From the NCBI GenBank assembly GCA_042663485.1, contig JBHTAF010000001.1: a stretch of DNA of 64,000 nt; one strand, written 5' to 3'. Of the stretch, positions 53,099-61,775 are shown piece after piece. This stretch comes from Natronosalvus sp042663485 (GTDB lineage: Archaea > Halobacteriota > Halobacteria > Halobacteriales > Natrialbaceae). Each line of letters begins with the position of its first letter. Within the stretch, counting starts at the first letter, position 1. Under the pieces are notes generated by a model that saw only the letters and a program-made list of their open reading frames with translations, was not told where the DNA came from and searched no databases. The position numbers and the translations under genes are program-made.

Positions 53099-53881
53099 AT
53101 GACCGACTCGCTCGTCCAGGCGCTCGAGGCCGATACAGGCGTGACGGCCGTCGTCGGCGCCGGCGGAAAGAAGTCGACGCTCTACGCGCTCGCCGACCGC
53201 CTCGAGCGCGCCGTGGTGACGGCGACGGTTCGGATTCCGATCTTCGACGAGCACGTGGCTGACGTGGTGCTCACGCCCGATCCGGTAGCGGTACTCAAGG
53301 CAAGACTCGAGAACGACGACGGTTTCGAGAGCGACCCGCCCGCCTGGCCCCTCGGACTGGTCCCCGAGCGAGACAGGAGCGACCGCTATCGAGGATATGA
53401 ACCGGATCAGATCGACGGGATCGCCGACGTTGACGGCGTCGACCACGTGCTCGTCAAGGCCGACGGCGCCCGGACGCGGCTGTTCAAGGCGCCGAACGAA
53501 CGCGAACCCCAGATCCCGTCCGTCGCAGACACCGTTCTCGCCATCGCTAGCTGTCACGCTGTCGGGCGCCCCCTCAACGTCGAGACCGTTCACCGGCCCG
53601 AGCGCGTGGCCGAACTCACCGGGCGGGCTGTCGACGAGCCGATCACGCCGACGGACGTCGCGACCGTCCTCACCCATCCCGACGGCGGGCTGAAACGAGT
53701 TCCCGAGAACGCGTCCTTCGTTCCGGTCGTGAACATGGTCGACGACGACGGCGACCTCGAGACCGCTCGAGCCATCGGAGAGGCGATTCTCGAGGACGGC
53801 GGGGCGAGCGAGGGTCGGATCTCTACGGTCGTTCTCACGAGCATGATCCGCGAGGAGCCGCTGGTGACCGTCCTCGAGTGA
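53099..53881 (+). CDS. yqeC: YqeC-like selenium-dependent molybdenum hydroxylase accessory protein
   Basis: A 260-residue P-loop-like protein: VVGAGGKKSTLYALA at the N-terminus (residues about 16-30) and VLVKADGARTRLFKAPNEREPQIP in the middle, both diagnostic of YqeC. Family members accompany selenium-dependent or MCD-type molybdenum hydroxylases; no hydroxylase lies in this window, only a formate-dehydrogenase-like molybdoenzyme 1.2 kb away. Confidence 0.85.
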   Translation: MTDSLVQALEADTGVTAVVGAGGKKSTLYALADRLERAVVTATVRIPIFDEHVADVVLTPDPVAVLKARLENDDGFESDPPAWPLGLVPERDRSDRYRGYEPDQIDGIADVDGVDHVLVKADGARTRLFKAPNEREPQIPSVADTVLAIASCHAVGRPLNVETVHRPERVAELTGRAVDEPITPTDVATVLTHPDGGLKRVPENASFVPVVNMVDDDGDLETARAIGEAILEDGGASEGRISTVVLTSMIREEPLVTVLE

Positions 53882-53952
53882 GTTCCGGTTTTCAGCCCCG
53901 GTTACAACGGGGGCCCTGGACTCGATGTCAGCGTGGGGAGTCTCGAGCCCGT

Positions 53953-54336
53953 TCAACGCGGAGACTCGGAGAGGTGAGCGGTCACGTCGGTCGAGGAGAC
54001 CATACCGACGTAGTCGCCGTCGACGACCGGGAGGTGCTTGATCCCGTACGTCGTCATCATCGCGGCGACTTCCTCCATGTAGAGATCCGGGGTAGCCGTC
54101 TCGACGTCGGACGTCATCACGTCGGTCACCTGCAATTCCGAAACGTTCCGCCCCTGTGCAACTGCCTCGAGCACGTCCGTGCTGCTGATGATCGCTCGCG
54201 GCGTGGTCAGAACGACGAGGGCGCTGATATCCTCGTCGCGCATCCGTTGGGCGGCGTCCATCACTGTCGCGTCCTTCGAAATCGTTTCCAGCGGACTGGA
54301 CATGACGTCTCCGACTGTCGTTCTATCGTTCGGCAT
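53953..54336 (-). CDS. tandem CBS-domain protein
   Basis: A 127-residue protein made only of two CBS motifs (VGDVMSSPLETISKDATVMDAAQRM and VTDVMTSDVETATPDLYMEEVA are their starts). Such pairs bind adenine nucleotides and regulate partners. A longer frame to 54408 exists, but ATG 54336 begins directly before the first CBS motif. Confidence 0.87.
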   Translation of the reverse strand: MPNDRTTVGDVMSSPLETISKDATVMDAAQRMRDEDISALVVLTTPRAIISSTDVLEAVAQGRNVSELQVTDVMTSDVETATPDLYMEEVAAMMTTYGIKHLPVVDGDYVGMVSSTDVTAHLSESPR

Positions 54337-54411
54337 ACCCGTACGACGGGCACGAAACGTATGGTGTTTTCCCTCGAGGCCTCGAGGACCAGCTCGAAAG
54401 CAGTGCACTCG

Positions 54412-54978
54412 TTACGCCAGTCCGTCACTTCCGAGTCGCCACAGCGCCCGGTACAGCGACACCAGCCCGAGATCGTGTTCGTGAGCGAGCGCTCGGCAGG
54501 ACTCGAGGTAACATTGGTAGTCCTCGGCGTCGATCGGATCGGGAGGCGGAACCTCGAGCGAGCCGCGTTCGGCCACTGCGTTCCACAACTGCTGGTCGAC
54601 GACGAGGTAGCGTCCGGGATCGACGTAGTGCAGAAATGCCGAGGCGATGGGCACGTTGACGCCCTCGAGCGCGGTCAACGCCTCGAGCGCCGCCCCTGCG
54701 TCGTCTACTCTCGCGGCATCGACAGCCGTCTCGACCGCCGCCTCGAGGTCGTCCCATCCGTTCTCTCGAAACGCCGACTCCGCCGGGTGTGGCTCGCTCG
54801 AGAGCGTTCGTCGGGTGTACCAGCGAACGACCCACTCGACGTCTTTCCAGAGGAACGAGCCGTCCGCGAACGCCTCGGGCAGCGTCGCGAGACGCTCGTC
54901 CTCGACGGTCGCGAACGGCTCGTAGGACTTGTAGGCGACGGCCGCCCGCTCGAGTTCCCCAGTTGCAGGTCCGTCCAT
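54412..54978 (-). CDS. conserved hypothetical protein
   Basis: A 188-residue acidic protein, mostly helical by composition. LTALEGVNVPIASAFLHYV is weakly reminiscent of a helix-hairpin-helix; VDPGRYLVVDQQLWNAV follows. Not assignable to a family. ATG 54978 chosen; an upstream extension to 55092 lacks typical codon use. Confidence 0.65.
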   Translation of the reverse strand: MDGPATGELERAAVAYKSYEPFATVEDERLATLPEAFADGSFLWKDVEWVVRWYTRRTLSSEPHPAESAFRENGWDDLEAAVETAVDAARVDDAGAALEALTALEGVNVPIASAFLHYVDPGRYLVVDQQLWNAVAERGSLEVPPPDPIDAEDYQCYLESCRALAHEHDLGLVSLYRALWRLGSDGLA

Positions 54979-55107
54979 CGAGTCGACCGACGACCCGAAC
55001 CGACAAAAACCGTTTCCGGACCGATCGAACGATTGTGGCGATTCGTCCCGTCGATCCATCCCGCCCGGTGACTGTCCGCTCGAGACTCCCAAAGACTGAT
55101 ACGTGCA

Positions 55108-57204
55108 ATGGTAGCAATCGACAATATGGGTTCCGAGAACGAGGGTATCGAGACGATCTGTCCGTACTGCGGCGTCGGCTGTGGACTCACCTTACAGGAA
55201 GGTGAGGAACCCGGTGAGGTGTCCCTGAAGCCGTGGTTCGACGCGCCCGTGAACGAGGGCGCGCTGTGCATCAAGGGCGGGGCCTCGCCGCAGGTGGTCA
55301 ACCACGAGGATCGGTTGAAGACGCCGTTGATCCGCGAAGACGGTGAGTTCCGCGAAGCGACCTGGGACGAGGCGCTGGACTTGACCGTCTCGGAACTCGA
55401 GCGAATCCACGAGGAACACGACCCCGACGCAGTGGGCTTCTTCGGCTCCTCGAAGGTGATGAACGAGGAGAACTACCTGCTTCAGAAGCTCGCCCGCCGC
55501 TACGGGACGAACAACGTCGACAACTGCACTCGGATGTGTCACGCCTCGACCGTCTACACGCTCCGCCAGAGTCTGGGCGCCGGCGCGATGACCAACAGCA
55601 TGGCCGACCTCGAGAGCCACGGCGACGTCTACTGGGTTCAGGGGGCGAACCCGGCCGAGCAACACGTCATCGCCCACAGCAACTACTTCCGGCGGGCCGT
55701 CCGCGAGGGGGCGACGCTGATCCAGGTCGACCCCCACGCGAACAAGACGAGCCGGGACGCCGACGTCCACCTCCAACTCGAACCCGGAACCGACATCCCG
55801 CTGCTGAACGTCGTCCTGCACACGATTCTCGAGGAGGGGCTGTACGACGAGGACTTCGTGAGAAAACGAACGAGAGGGTTCGATCATCTCGAGGCGACCC
55901 TCACTGACTTCGACGCGGCGGCGGCCGCCGACACCTGCGGCGTTCCGCTCGGGGACATCCAGGAGGCCGCCAGGATCTTCGCCGAGGCCGATAGCGCCGC
56001 TATCTTCACCGGCATGGGCATGAGCCAGCACGCCTGCGGCGTCGACAACGTGCAAAACGAGGTCAACCTCGCTTTGGTGACCGGCAACGTCGGGCGGCCC
56101 GGCACGGGCGTCAACCCGCTTCGCGGCCAGAACAACGTCCAGGGCACCTGCGACGTGGGCGCGATGCCGAACGTCCTGCCCGGGTACCAGAACGTCGACG
56201 ACGACGAAGCCCGGGAAGCGGTCGAATCGGTCTGGGGCTTCGAGATTCCGCCCGAACCGGGGCTGACGAACGTCGAAGTCTCGAACGCCATCGGCGACTC
56301 GATCCACGGACTCTACGTCATGGGCGAGAACCCGGTGATGAGCGAACCCGACGCCCTCGAGGTCGAAAAACGCATAGCCGACCTCGAGTTCCTCGTCGTC
56401 CAGGACATCTTCATGACCGGCACGGCGGAATTCGCGGACGTAATTTTGCCCGCCACGTCGTGGGCCGAACGCGGCGGCACGGTCACCAATACCGACCGAC
56501 GCGTTCAGCGGATGCGCAAAGTGACCGACGTCCCCGGAAACACCCGCCACGACCTCGACATCCTCTGTGATGTCGGCACCCGCCTCTTCGGTTCGGGATT
56601 CGACTTCGACGGCCCCGAGGCCGTCTTCGAGGAACTCCGGGAGGTGTGTCCGATCTACCACGGCATGACCTACGACCGCATCGGCCGCGAGGGCATCCAG
56701 TGGCCCTGTTACGAACCGGGCAACGAGGGCGATCAGTACCTCTACGCCGAATCGTTCGATACCGAGGACGGCCTCGGCGTCGTCCGCGGCGTTCGCCACC
56801 AGGCGCCAGACGAGGTTCCGGACGACGAGTTCCCGCTGGTCCTCACGACCGCACGCCTCGAGGAACATTACAACACGGGGACGATGAGTACCCGCTCCCC
56901 GACGCTTCGCCGGAAGACCCCCGAGAACTTCGTCGACGTCCACCCCGCCGACGCCGCGAAACGGGGAATCGAGGACGGGGAGTACGTCGTGCTCCGGTCC
57001 CGCCGCGGCGAGATCGTCCTCGAGGCGAACGTCACCGAGGACATCAAGGAGGGCGTCGTGTGGACCACCCCGCACTTTTCGGACGCCCGAGCGAACACGC
57101 TGACGAACGACGTGCTGGACCCGCTGGCAAAGATTCCGGAGTACAAGGCAGCCGCGGCGGAGGTCGAGCCGGTCGGCGAGGGCGGAGCGCCGGCCGACGA
57201 CTGA
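55108..57204 (+). CDS. fdhF: formate dehydrogenase-like molybdopterin oxidoreductase, catalytic subunit
   Basis: A 698-residue bis-MGD enzyme. The [4Fe-4S] cluster Cys are 18, 21, 25 and 54 (ICPYCGVGCGL, GALCIKGG). NNVDNCTRMCHAST aligns with the active site of FdhF; Cys144 occupies the selenocysteine position and is followed by the conserved His. The C-terminus has the MopB cap (LTTARLEEHYNTGTMS). It is likely to oxidise formate or to act as an assimilatory formate-dehydrogenase-type enzyme. No electron-transfer subunit adjoins. An alternative ATG at 55126 would remove six residues. Confidence 0.9.
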   Translation: MVAIDNMGSENEGIETICPYCGVGCGLTLQEGEEPGEVSLKPWFDAPVNEGALCIKGGASPQVVNHEDRLKTPLIREDGEFREATWDEALDLTVSELERIHEEHDPDAVGFFGSSKVMNEENYLLQKLARRYGTNNVDNCTRMCHASTVYTLRQSLGAGAMTNSMADLESHGDVYWVQGANPAEQHVIAHSNYFRRAVREGATLIQVDPHANKTSRDADVHLQLEPGTDIPLLNVVLHTILEEGLYDEDFVRKRTRGFDHLEATLTDFDAAAAADTCGVPLGDIQEAARIFAEADSAAIFTGMGMSQHACGVDNVQNEVNLALVTGNVGRPGTGVNPLRGQNNVQGTCDVGAMPNVLPGYQNVDDDEAREAVESVWGFEIPPEPGLTNVEVSNAIGDSIHGLYVMGENPVMSEPDALEVEKRIADLEFLVVQDIFMTGTAEFADVILPATSWAERGGTVTNTDRRVQRMRKVTDVPGNTRHDLDILCDVGTRLFGSGFDFDGPEAVFEELREVCPIYHGMTYDRIGREGIQWPCYEPGNEGDQYLYAESFDTEDGLGVVRGVRHQAPDEVPDDEFPLVLTTARLEEHYNTGTMSTRSPTLRRKTPENFVDVHPADAAKRGIEDGEYVVLRSRRGEIVLEANVTEDIKEGVVWTTPHFSDARANTLTNDVLDPLAKIPEYKAAAAEVEPVGEGGAPADD

Positions 57205-57291
57205 TCGCAGTCGGCGAGAATGGAGTGCTGACCGACGACTGATCGGGCTCGAGTCGTCGCGGCTGAAACGAGAACGGAGAAAACCGCAGCC

Positions 57292-57951
57292 TCAGTCGTG
57301 ATCCAGCGTCTCGAGTGGTTCTCGCGGCTCGAACTCCTCGGAGAGCTCCGACTCGATCTTCTCGGTGAGCAGGTCGATCGCCATCCGGTTGACCCCCTCG
57401 GGGATGATGACGTCCGCGTGCTTCTTCGTTGGCGCGACGAATCGCTCGTGCATAGGCTTGACCGTCTCGAGGTACTGGTCGATGACGCCCTCGAGGTCCC
57501 GACCGCGGTCGATCACGTCCCGCTGGATTCGCCGGAGGATGCGGACGTCGGCGTCGGTCATGACGTAGACGCAGAGATCGAGCATCTCGAGGATCACGTC
57601 GTCGTACAGCGCGAGGATCCCCTCGACGACGATGACGTCCGTGGGCTCGACGGTGACCGTCTCGTCCATTCGGTTGTGGCGCTCGAAATCGTACTGGGGC
57701 ATCTCGACCGGTTGCCCCATCGAGAGCGTATCGAGGTGCTCGCGCAGGAGTTCCCACTCGAAGGCCGAGGGGTGGTCGTAGTTGACCTCGGTCCGTTCCT
57801 CGTACTCGAGGTGTGAGAGGTCCTCGTAGTAGTTGTCGACGGGGATTCGAGTGACGGCTTCGCCGACCGCCTCGGCGACGTCGCGGGCGACGGACGTCTT
57901 CCCGGCGCCCGTTCCCCCGGCGATCCCGATGACGAAGGAGGGGATACTCAT
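57292..57951 (-). CDS. udk: uridine kinase
   Basis: A 219-residue P-loop kinase (GIAGGTGAGKTSV at residues 8-20) with PVDNYYEDLSH, NYDHPSAFEW and VEGILALYDD, all typical of uridine/cytidine kinases. It phosphorylates uridine for pyrimidine salvage. Starts at ATG 57951. Confidence 0.93.
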   Translation of the reverse strand: MSIPSFVIGIAGGTGAGKTSVARDVAEAVGEAVTRIPVDNYYEDLSHLEYEERTEVNYDHPSAFEWELLREHLDTLSMGQPVEMPQYDFERHNRMDETVTVEPTDVIVVEGILALYDDVILEMLDLCVYVMTDADVRILRRIQRDVIDRGRDLEGVIDQYLETVKPMHERFVAPTKKHADVIIPEGVNRMAIDLLTEKIESELSEEFEPREPLETLDHD

Positions 57952-58073
57952 TACTCGAGGATCGAAACGCACGGTTAAGAAGACGGTGGTCTCGGGCGGC
58001 CCGAGACGGCGCGAAGCGCGAGGCTCGGATAGCCGACCGGGACACCGAAATACCGCCGGCCGATAGTCATCAC

Positions 58074-58838
58074 ATGGACCTGCCACCGATCGGTCTCGGC
58101 ACGATGGACATCGAGGACCCGGACGTGATCGCGACCGCCCTCGAGGTCGGCTACCGTCACCTCGACACCGCACAGATCTACGGCAACGAGGCCGTCGTCG
58201 GTGAGGGAATCGCCCGGAGCGACGTCCCACGAGACGAGCTCACCGTCGCCACCAAGGTCTGGGCCGACAGCCTCGCCCCCGACGACGTGATCGACAGCAC
58301 CGACGCAAGCCGTGAGCGCCTCGGGGTGGAGACGATCGATCTGCTGTACGTCCACCGACCGATCGAGACCTACGACCCTGAGGCGACGCTCCGCGCGTTC
58401 GACAGCCTCCGCGAGCGCGGCTGGATCGAACACGTCGGCCTGAGCAACTTCACACGCGAGGAGCTCGAGACCGCCCGATCGATCCTCGTGGCCCCGATCG
58501 CTGCCCACCAGGTCGAGTTCCACCCGCTCTTTCGGTCTCCAGGCCTGCTCGAGCACGCTCGACGCTACGAGTACCCCGTCGTCGCCTACTCGCCGCTCGC
58601 CGGTGGTCGAGTGCGCGACCTCGAGCCCATCGTGGCGGTCGCCGAGAAGCACGAAACGACGCCCGAGGCGGTGGCACTCGCGTGGGTCCTCACTCACGAC
58701 GGCGTCCACGCGATTCCGAAAGCCAGCAGCCGCGAGCACCTCGAGGCCAATCTCGACGCAGCCGGACTCAATCTCGAGTCCGGCGACGTCGACGTGATCG
58801 ACACGATCGAGCGGCGTGAGGAGCTATTTCCCGAGTGA
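58074..58838 (+). CDS. aldo/keto reductase
   Basis: A 254-residue (beta/alpha)8 NADPH reductase. Catalytic tetrad visible as Asp and Tyr in LDTAQIYGNE, Lys in ATKVW, His in LYVHRP. It reduces aldehydes or ketones; substrate unknown. Divergent from udk. Confidence 0.9.
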   Translation: MDLPPIGLGTMDIEDPDVIATALEVGYRHLDTAQIYGNEAVVGEGIARSDVPRDELTVATKVWADSLAPDDVIDSTDASRERLGVETIDLLYVHRPIETYDPEATLRAFDSLRERGWIEHVGLSNFTREELETARSILVAPIAAHQVEFHPLFRSPGLLEHARRYEYPVVAYSPLAGGRVRDLEPIVAVAEKHETTPEAVALAWVLTHDGVHAIPKASSREHLEANLDAAGLNLESGDVDVIDTIERREELFPE

Positions 58839-58898
58839 CGGTTCGACAATTAGTCCACGGCGAGTTCGCCGACGAGTCCCCGAAAACGTCGAGCCAGA

Positions 58899-59324
58899 CT
58901 ACTCGAGCGATTCCACCGGCGGCTCCGCGTCGACGATCTCGAGCGGTAGTCGCTCGCCAGCCCGGTCGAAGGCGGCGAACGACTCGGGCGTCGGCTCCCA
59001 CGGCGGAACGGCGACGAAGACGACCTCCGCGAGGTCGTCCCGTCGCGTGACCAGTAGTTCGCCGGTCGGATGGGAGACGAATCGGCCCTGGGTCTCCCTG
59101 GCGGGCGTCGACAGGGTGACGCCGAAGACGGCATTAACCGCGTTGCCGGGATCGGGCAGGAAGAAGTCAGTGAACACCGGCGCCTCCGCGGGGAGTACAC
59201 CGGCATCGGCACCCTCGAGTGTCGACGACTCCGAGACGGAGAGGCCCGTCGTCAGTCGCGACGGCTCGGCGTCGGCTGCCAGCTCTAGCAAGACGTCGAC
59301 CAGCCCGCGGGTGATGTAGACCAC
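58899..59324 (-). CDS. MPN/JAMM-fold protein with degenerate metal site
   Basis: A 141-residue protein. GRFVSHPTGELLVTRRDDL resembles the JAMM core (HxHPxG...S..D) but the first His is Val and the Ser is Thr. VFTDFFLPDPGNAVNAVFG precedes it as in haloarchaeal Mov34/PAD-1-like proteins. Active deubiquitinase/desamp-ylase function looks impaired, so a scaffolding or regulatory role is more likely. The match is by eye. Confidence 0.55.
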   Translation of the reverse strand: MVYITRGLVDVLLELAADAEPSRLTTGLSVSESSTLEGADAGVLPAEAPVFTDFFLPDPGNAVNAVFGVTLSTPARETQGRFVSHPTGELLVTRRDDLAEVVFVAVPPWEPTPESFAAFDRAGERLPLEIVDAEPPVESLE

Positions 59325-59408
59325 GTTTACGACTCGAGTTCCGCCCGGAAGCTACAAAGACCTGTTCCCGTCGTGGGTTGGCTCGCGGCCTTCGTTTGGG
59401 CCTCAGGG

Positions 59409-60092
59409 TCAAAACGGCAGGAACTGTCGAACCGCCCCGGCGTACACTCTGGGCGTTCGTCGCCGCGACGTATCGAGGGTCTCCGACAGAATCCGAGCAG
59501 CGTCGTCGTGGATGCCCTCGCCGTGGCCGACCAGAATTCGGTCGGGTCGGTAGCCGCTGAGCGTCCCACGCGGGGGCGACAGACGGCGCATCGGATGGAC
59601 GCCCAGCGGTTCGTCGCCCGCCCGGAAGTACGCCACTGTCCCGAGTGATTCGGGGACGATCAGCGTTCTGCGAGCGGGGTCGTACACCCCGACCTCCTGC
59701 CAGAAGCGCCCGTCCTTCACCACGAACGACTCGAGGCCCGTGTCCGCGAGTTCGTCGCCAAACCTGACGACCGGTGCGCCGACCTCCTCGCTCACGCCGT
59801 CGAACCACTCGGGTAGGTAGACCGCGGCGTCGTGGCGTTTGGCGATCGCTCCCGCGTCGCGCTTGTGTCGGTCGAGCATGACGACGACGCCGACCACCTC
59901 GCCGAGCGACGTGAGCAATTCGTCGACCCCATCTGCGTCGACGGGATCGAACACCCAGACCTCGCCGTCGATTTCGAGGGCGTGGCTGGCCCGTTCCATC
60001 GCCTCCTCCGGATGGGCGATCCAGCCGACGCCGCCGTCGAATCGGTCGATCTCCTGGAGGGCAGTCTCACTCTCGTCGACACGAAAGCTCAT
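59409..60092 (-). CDS. metallo-beta-lactamase-fold-like conserved protein
   Basis: A 227-residue protein. The outline (strand IDGEVWVFDPVDADGVDELL, VVVMLDRHKRDAGAIA, and a late VGHGEGI) recalls the MBL fold, yet the HxHxDH metal signature is replaced by LDRHKRDAG. It may be an inactive or divergent member. ATG 60092 chosen: TTTATAGT (minus strand, 60115-60122) is centred 27 nt upstream. Confidence 0.6.
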   Translation of the reverse strand: MSFRVDESETALQEIDRFDGGVGWIAHPEEAMERASHALEIDGEVWVFDPVDADGVDELLTSLGEVVGVVVMLDRHKRDAGAIAKRHDAAVYLPEWFDGVSEEVGAPVVRFGDELADTGLESFVVKDGRFWQEVGVYDPARRTLIVPESLGTVAYFRAGDEPLGVHPMRRLSPPRGTLSGYRPDRILVGHGEGIHDDAARILSETLDTSRRRTPRVYAGAVRQFLPF

Positions 60093-60211
60093 GAGTAGCC
60101 CTTCGAACGCGACGACTATAAACGTCATACAGGCTCGCCAACACGTCGTCGAACCGCTCCGACGTTTGTGACAGCGATGGGACTTTGAAGCCGTCGGACG
60201 TACTCGGACGT

Positions 60212-60931
60212 ATGCTGACCAGGCTGGCCTGGCTGGGGCTGGAGGTCGAGTTTCTCGAGCCTGCACGTCGATTCTACGAGGAGACGCTCGAGTTGTCGGT
60301 CGCGGATCGACCCCTCGCTCAGCGCATAGACGAGATGCCAGACGACAGTGGGCGAGCGGTCGCGCTCGACGCCGGCGGGACGGACCTGGTCCTCCGGCGG
60401 CCGACGGGACTCCCGCGTGGCGGGCTCCACACCCACTACGCCTGTTCGATCCCAGCTACCGAGTACGACGACTGGTGGGACGCACTCGAGGACGAACACG
60501 ACCTCCAGGAACACACCTTCGGGGACGCTCGCTCGCTCTACCTCTACGACCCCGACGGCAACTGCGTGGAACTGGGCCAGGGAGACGTTCCAGGGCCGGG
60601 CATCGACGGCGTGTTCGAGGTCGTCCTCGAGGTCGCATCGCTCGAGGACGCCGAGGACCGCTACGGACGTCTGGGGTTCGAGACCGTCGACCGCGGCTCG
60701 GATCGCCGTCGCGTTCGGATGAACGGCCCCGTCGCGCTCGAACTCTGGGAACCGCAACTAGGGTTGGCCGACGCCAGGGGCGGCGTCCACGTCGACCTGG
60801 GATTCGAGACGGACGACCTGGACGCCGTCGAAGCCGCGCTCGAGGAGTGGGTTTGCTCGCTCGAGCGATCCGACTCCCGGCTCGTTGCGCGCGACCCCGA
60901 CGGCCATCACCTGACCGTGTTCGAGGACTGA
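60212..60931 (+). CDS. VOC-superfamily (glyoxalase-like) protein
   Basis: A 239-residue protein with two VOC modules (residues about 1-120 and 125-239). The first has YLYDPDGNCVELGQ and the second LVARDPDGHHLTVFE, the usual metal-Glu positions. Probably a lyase, dioxygenase or resistance protein; reaction unknown. TATA-like TTTGAAG centred about 26 nt upstream suits a leaderless start. Confidence 0.82.
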   Translation: MLTRLAWLGLEVEFLEPARRFYEETLELSVADRPLAQRIDEMPDDSGRAVALDAGGTDLVLRRPTGLPRGGLHTHYACSIPATEYDDWWDALEDEHDLQEHTFGDARSLYLYDPDGNCVELGQGDVPGPGIDGVFEVVLEVASLEDAEDRYGRLGFETVDRGSDRRRVRMNGPVALELWEPQLGLADARGGVHVDLGFETDDLDAVEAALEEWVCSLERSDSRLVARDPDGHHLTVFED

Positions 60932-60944
60932 AAAACGAAACCCG

Positions 60945-61235
60945 TTAGAGGCGACTCGTATCCACGTCGACGCCCGGGGGCGCGACGATCAAGAAGCCCC
61001 GAAAGTGGACTAACGAGCCGCCCGCTTCCTTGATGTCTCGAGCGAAGCCCGCCGCCAGTTCGTTGACGTCGCCGTTGACGTTCAGTACCAGGACGTTGCC
61101 CGCGTTGACGGCCTCGAGCCACTCTTCGGGTTCTTTCGAGCCGTCGAGGACGTCCAGCAGGATGCTCCCCTCGAGCTCGAGTTCGTCGTCGATGTGTTCC
61201 TCGACGGTTCGCAGGTCGAGGTCGAAATCGCTCAT
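60945..61235 (-). CDS. haloarchaeal DUF5779-like protein
   Basis: A 96-residue acidic protein: DLRTVEEHIDDELELEG, NVLVLNVNGDVNELAAGFARD, FLIVAPPGVDVDTSRL. Matches the small conserved haloarchaeal family I know as DUF5779, whose function is not established. Confidence 0.75.
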   Translation of the reverse strand: MSDFDLDLRTVEEHIDDELELEGSILLDVLDGSKEPEEWLEAVNAGNVLVLNVNGDVNELAAGFARDIKEAGGSLVHFRGFLIVAPPGVDVDTSRL

Positions 61236-61363
61236 GTGCGGAGGTTGAACCGGGACGAGAAAAACGTTCCCCCGCCGGTAGCACTCCTGGCTGGGGGTCC
61301 AGGTAGGGCGATGGGTTCGCAGGGGCGAGCGAAAGAGTCACACCCTGCCCCCGAAGCGATACC

Positions 61364-61369
61364 CTTAAA
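61364..61369 (+). promoter_or_regulatory. tRNA-Pro TATA box
   Basis: TTAAAC centred about 29 nt upstream of the first tRNA base, the expected spacing for an archaeal tRNA promoter. Confidence 0.55.
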
Positions 61370-61395
61370 CAACACACGCGCATCGTTCGAGATGC

Positions 61396-61466
61396 GGGAC
61401 CGTGGGGTAGTGGTATCCTCTGCGGATGGGGTCCGTAGGACCCGAGTTCGACTCTCGGCGGTCCCA
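61396..61466 (+). tRNA. tRNA-Pro (anticodon GGG)
   Basis: 71 bases fold into a cloverleaf. Acceptor GGGACCG pairs with CGGTCCC with discriminator A. D-arm GGGT...; anticodon stem TGCGG/CCGTA encloses loop ATGGGGT (anticodon GGG, reading CCC). T-arm CCGAG-TTCGACT-CTCGG. No intron; CCA is not encoded. The sequence after it changes character, and tRNA 3' ends are common integration sites. Confidence 0.95.
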
Positions 61467-61485
61467 CTCGAAATTTACTGTCTTT

Positions 61486-61517
61486 CAGTCTGCAACTATC
61501 TCGAGTAGTTCAGACTG
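61486..61517. promoter_or_regulatory. imperfect palindrome, possible operator or terminator
   Basis: CAGTCTGCAACTA and TAGTTCAGACTG are inverted repeats (12 paired bases, one bulged G/C) around the loop TCTCGAG. It lies between the tRNA and the first accessory gene and close to where that gene's TATA box should be. Confidence 0.6.
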
Positions 61518-61544
61518 TCGAAAACGGCTCTTCGAGGTGGCCGC

Positions 61545-61775
61545 ATGTCTGCTGAATTATTCACACACTCAGCGGACAGCAGGTGCAACCACTGCGGCGC
61601 CCACGTTAGCGAGCAATTCCGCCGCGTCTACGGTGACTCGTCGGATCGCGCCCACCGCTGCGGCGAGTGCGATTCGTTCCGTCGCCTGAGCCGCGGGAGC
61701 GGTGCCGGCGTCGACGTCGCGATTCCCGATCCCGAGATCGCGCCTGGTCGCCACGGAGGTGAGGCCGATGTCTGA
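61545..61775 (+). CDS. small Zn-ribbon protein (DUF7563-like)
   Basis: A 76-residue protein with two CxxC knuckles 28 residues apart (CNHCG and CGEC), a pattern of zinc-ribbon proteins abundant in haloarchaeal viruses and plasmids. First gene of a rightward chain; its end overlaps the next start by 8 nt. Confidence 0.75.
   Translation: MSAELFTHSADSRCNHCGAHVSEQFRRVYGDSSDRAHRCGECDSFRRLSRGSGAGVDVAIPDPEIAPGRHGGEADV

Noticed and set aside
55537..55539. possible selenocysteine codon in the fdhF-like gene
   Set aside because: The codon at the Sec position is TGT (Cys), not TGA.
55192..57075. 627-residue minus-strand frame opposite fdhF
   Set aside because: Mirror of a strongly coding gene with all FdhF motifs; long antisense frames are expected at this GC content.
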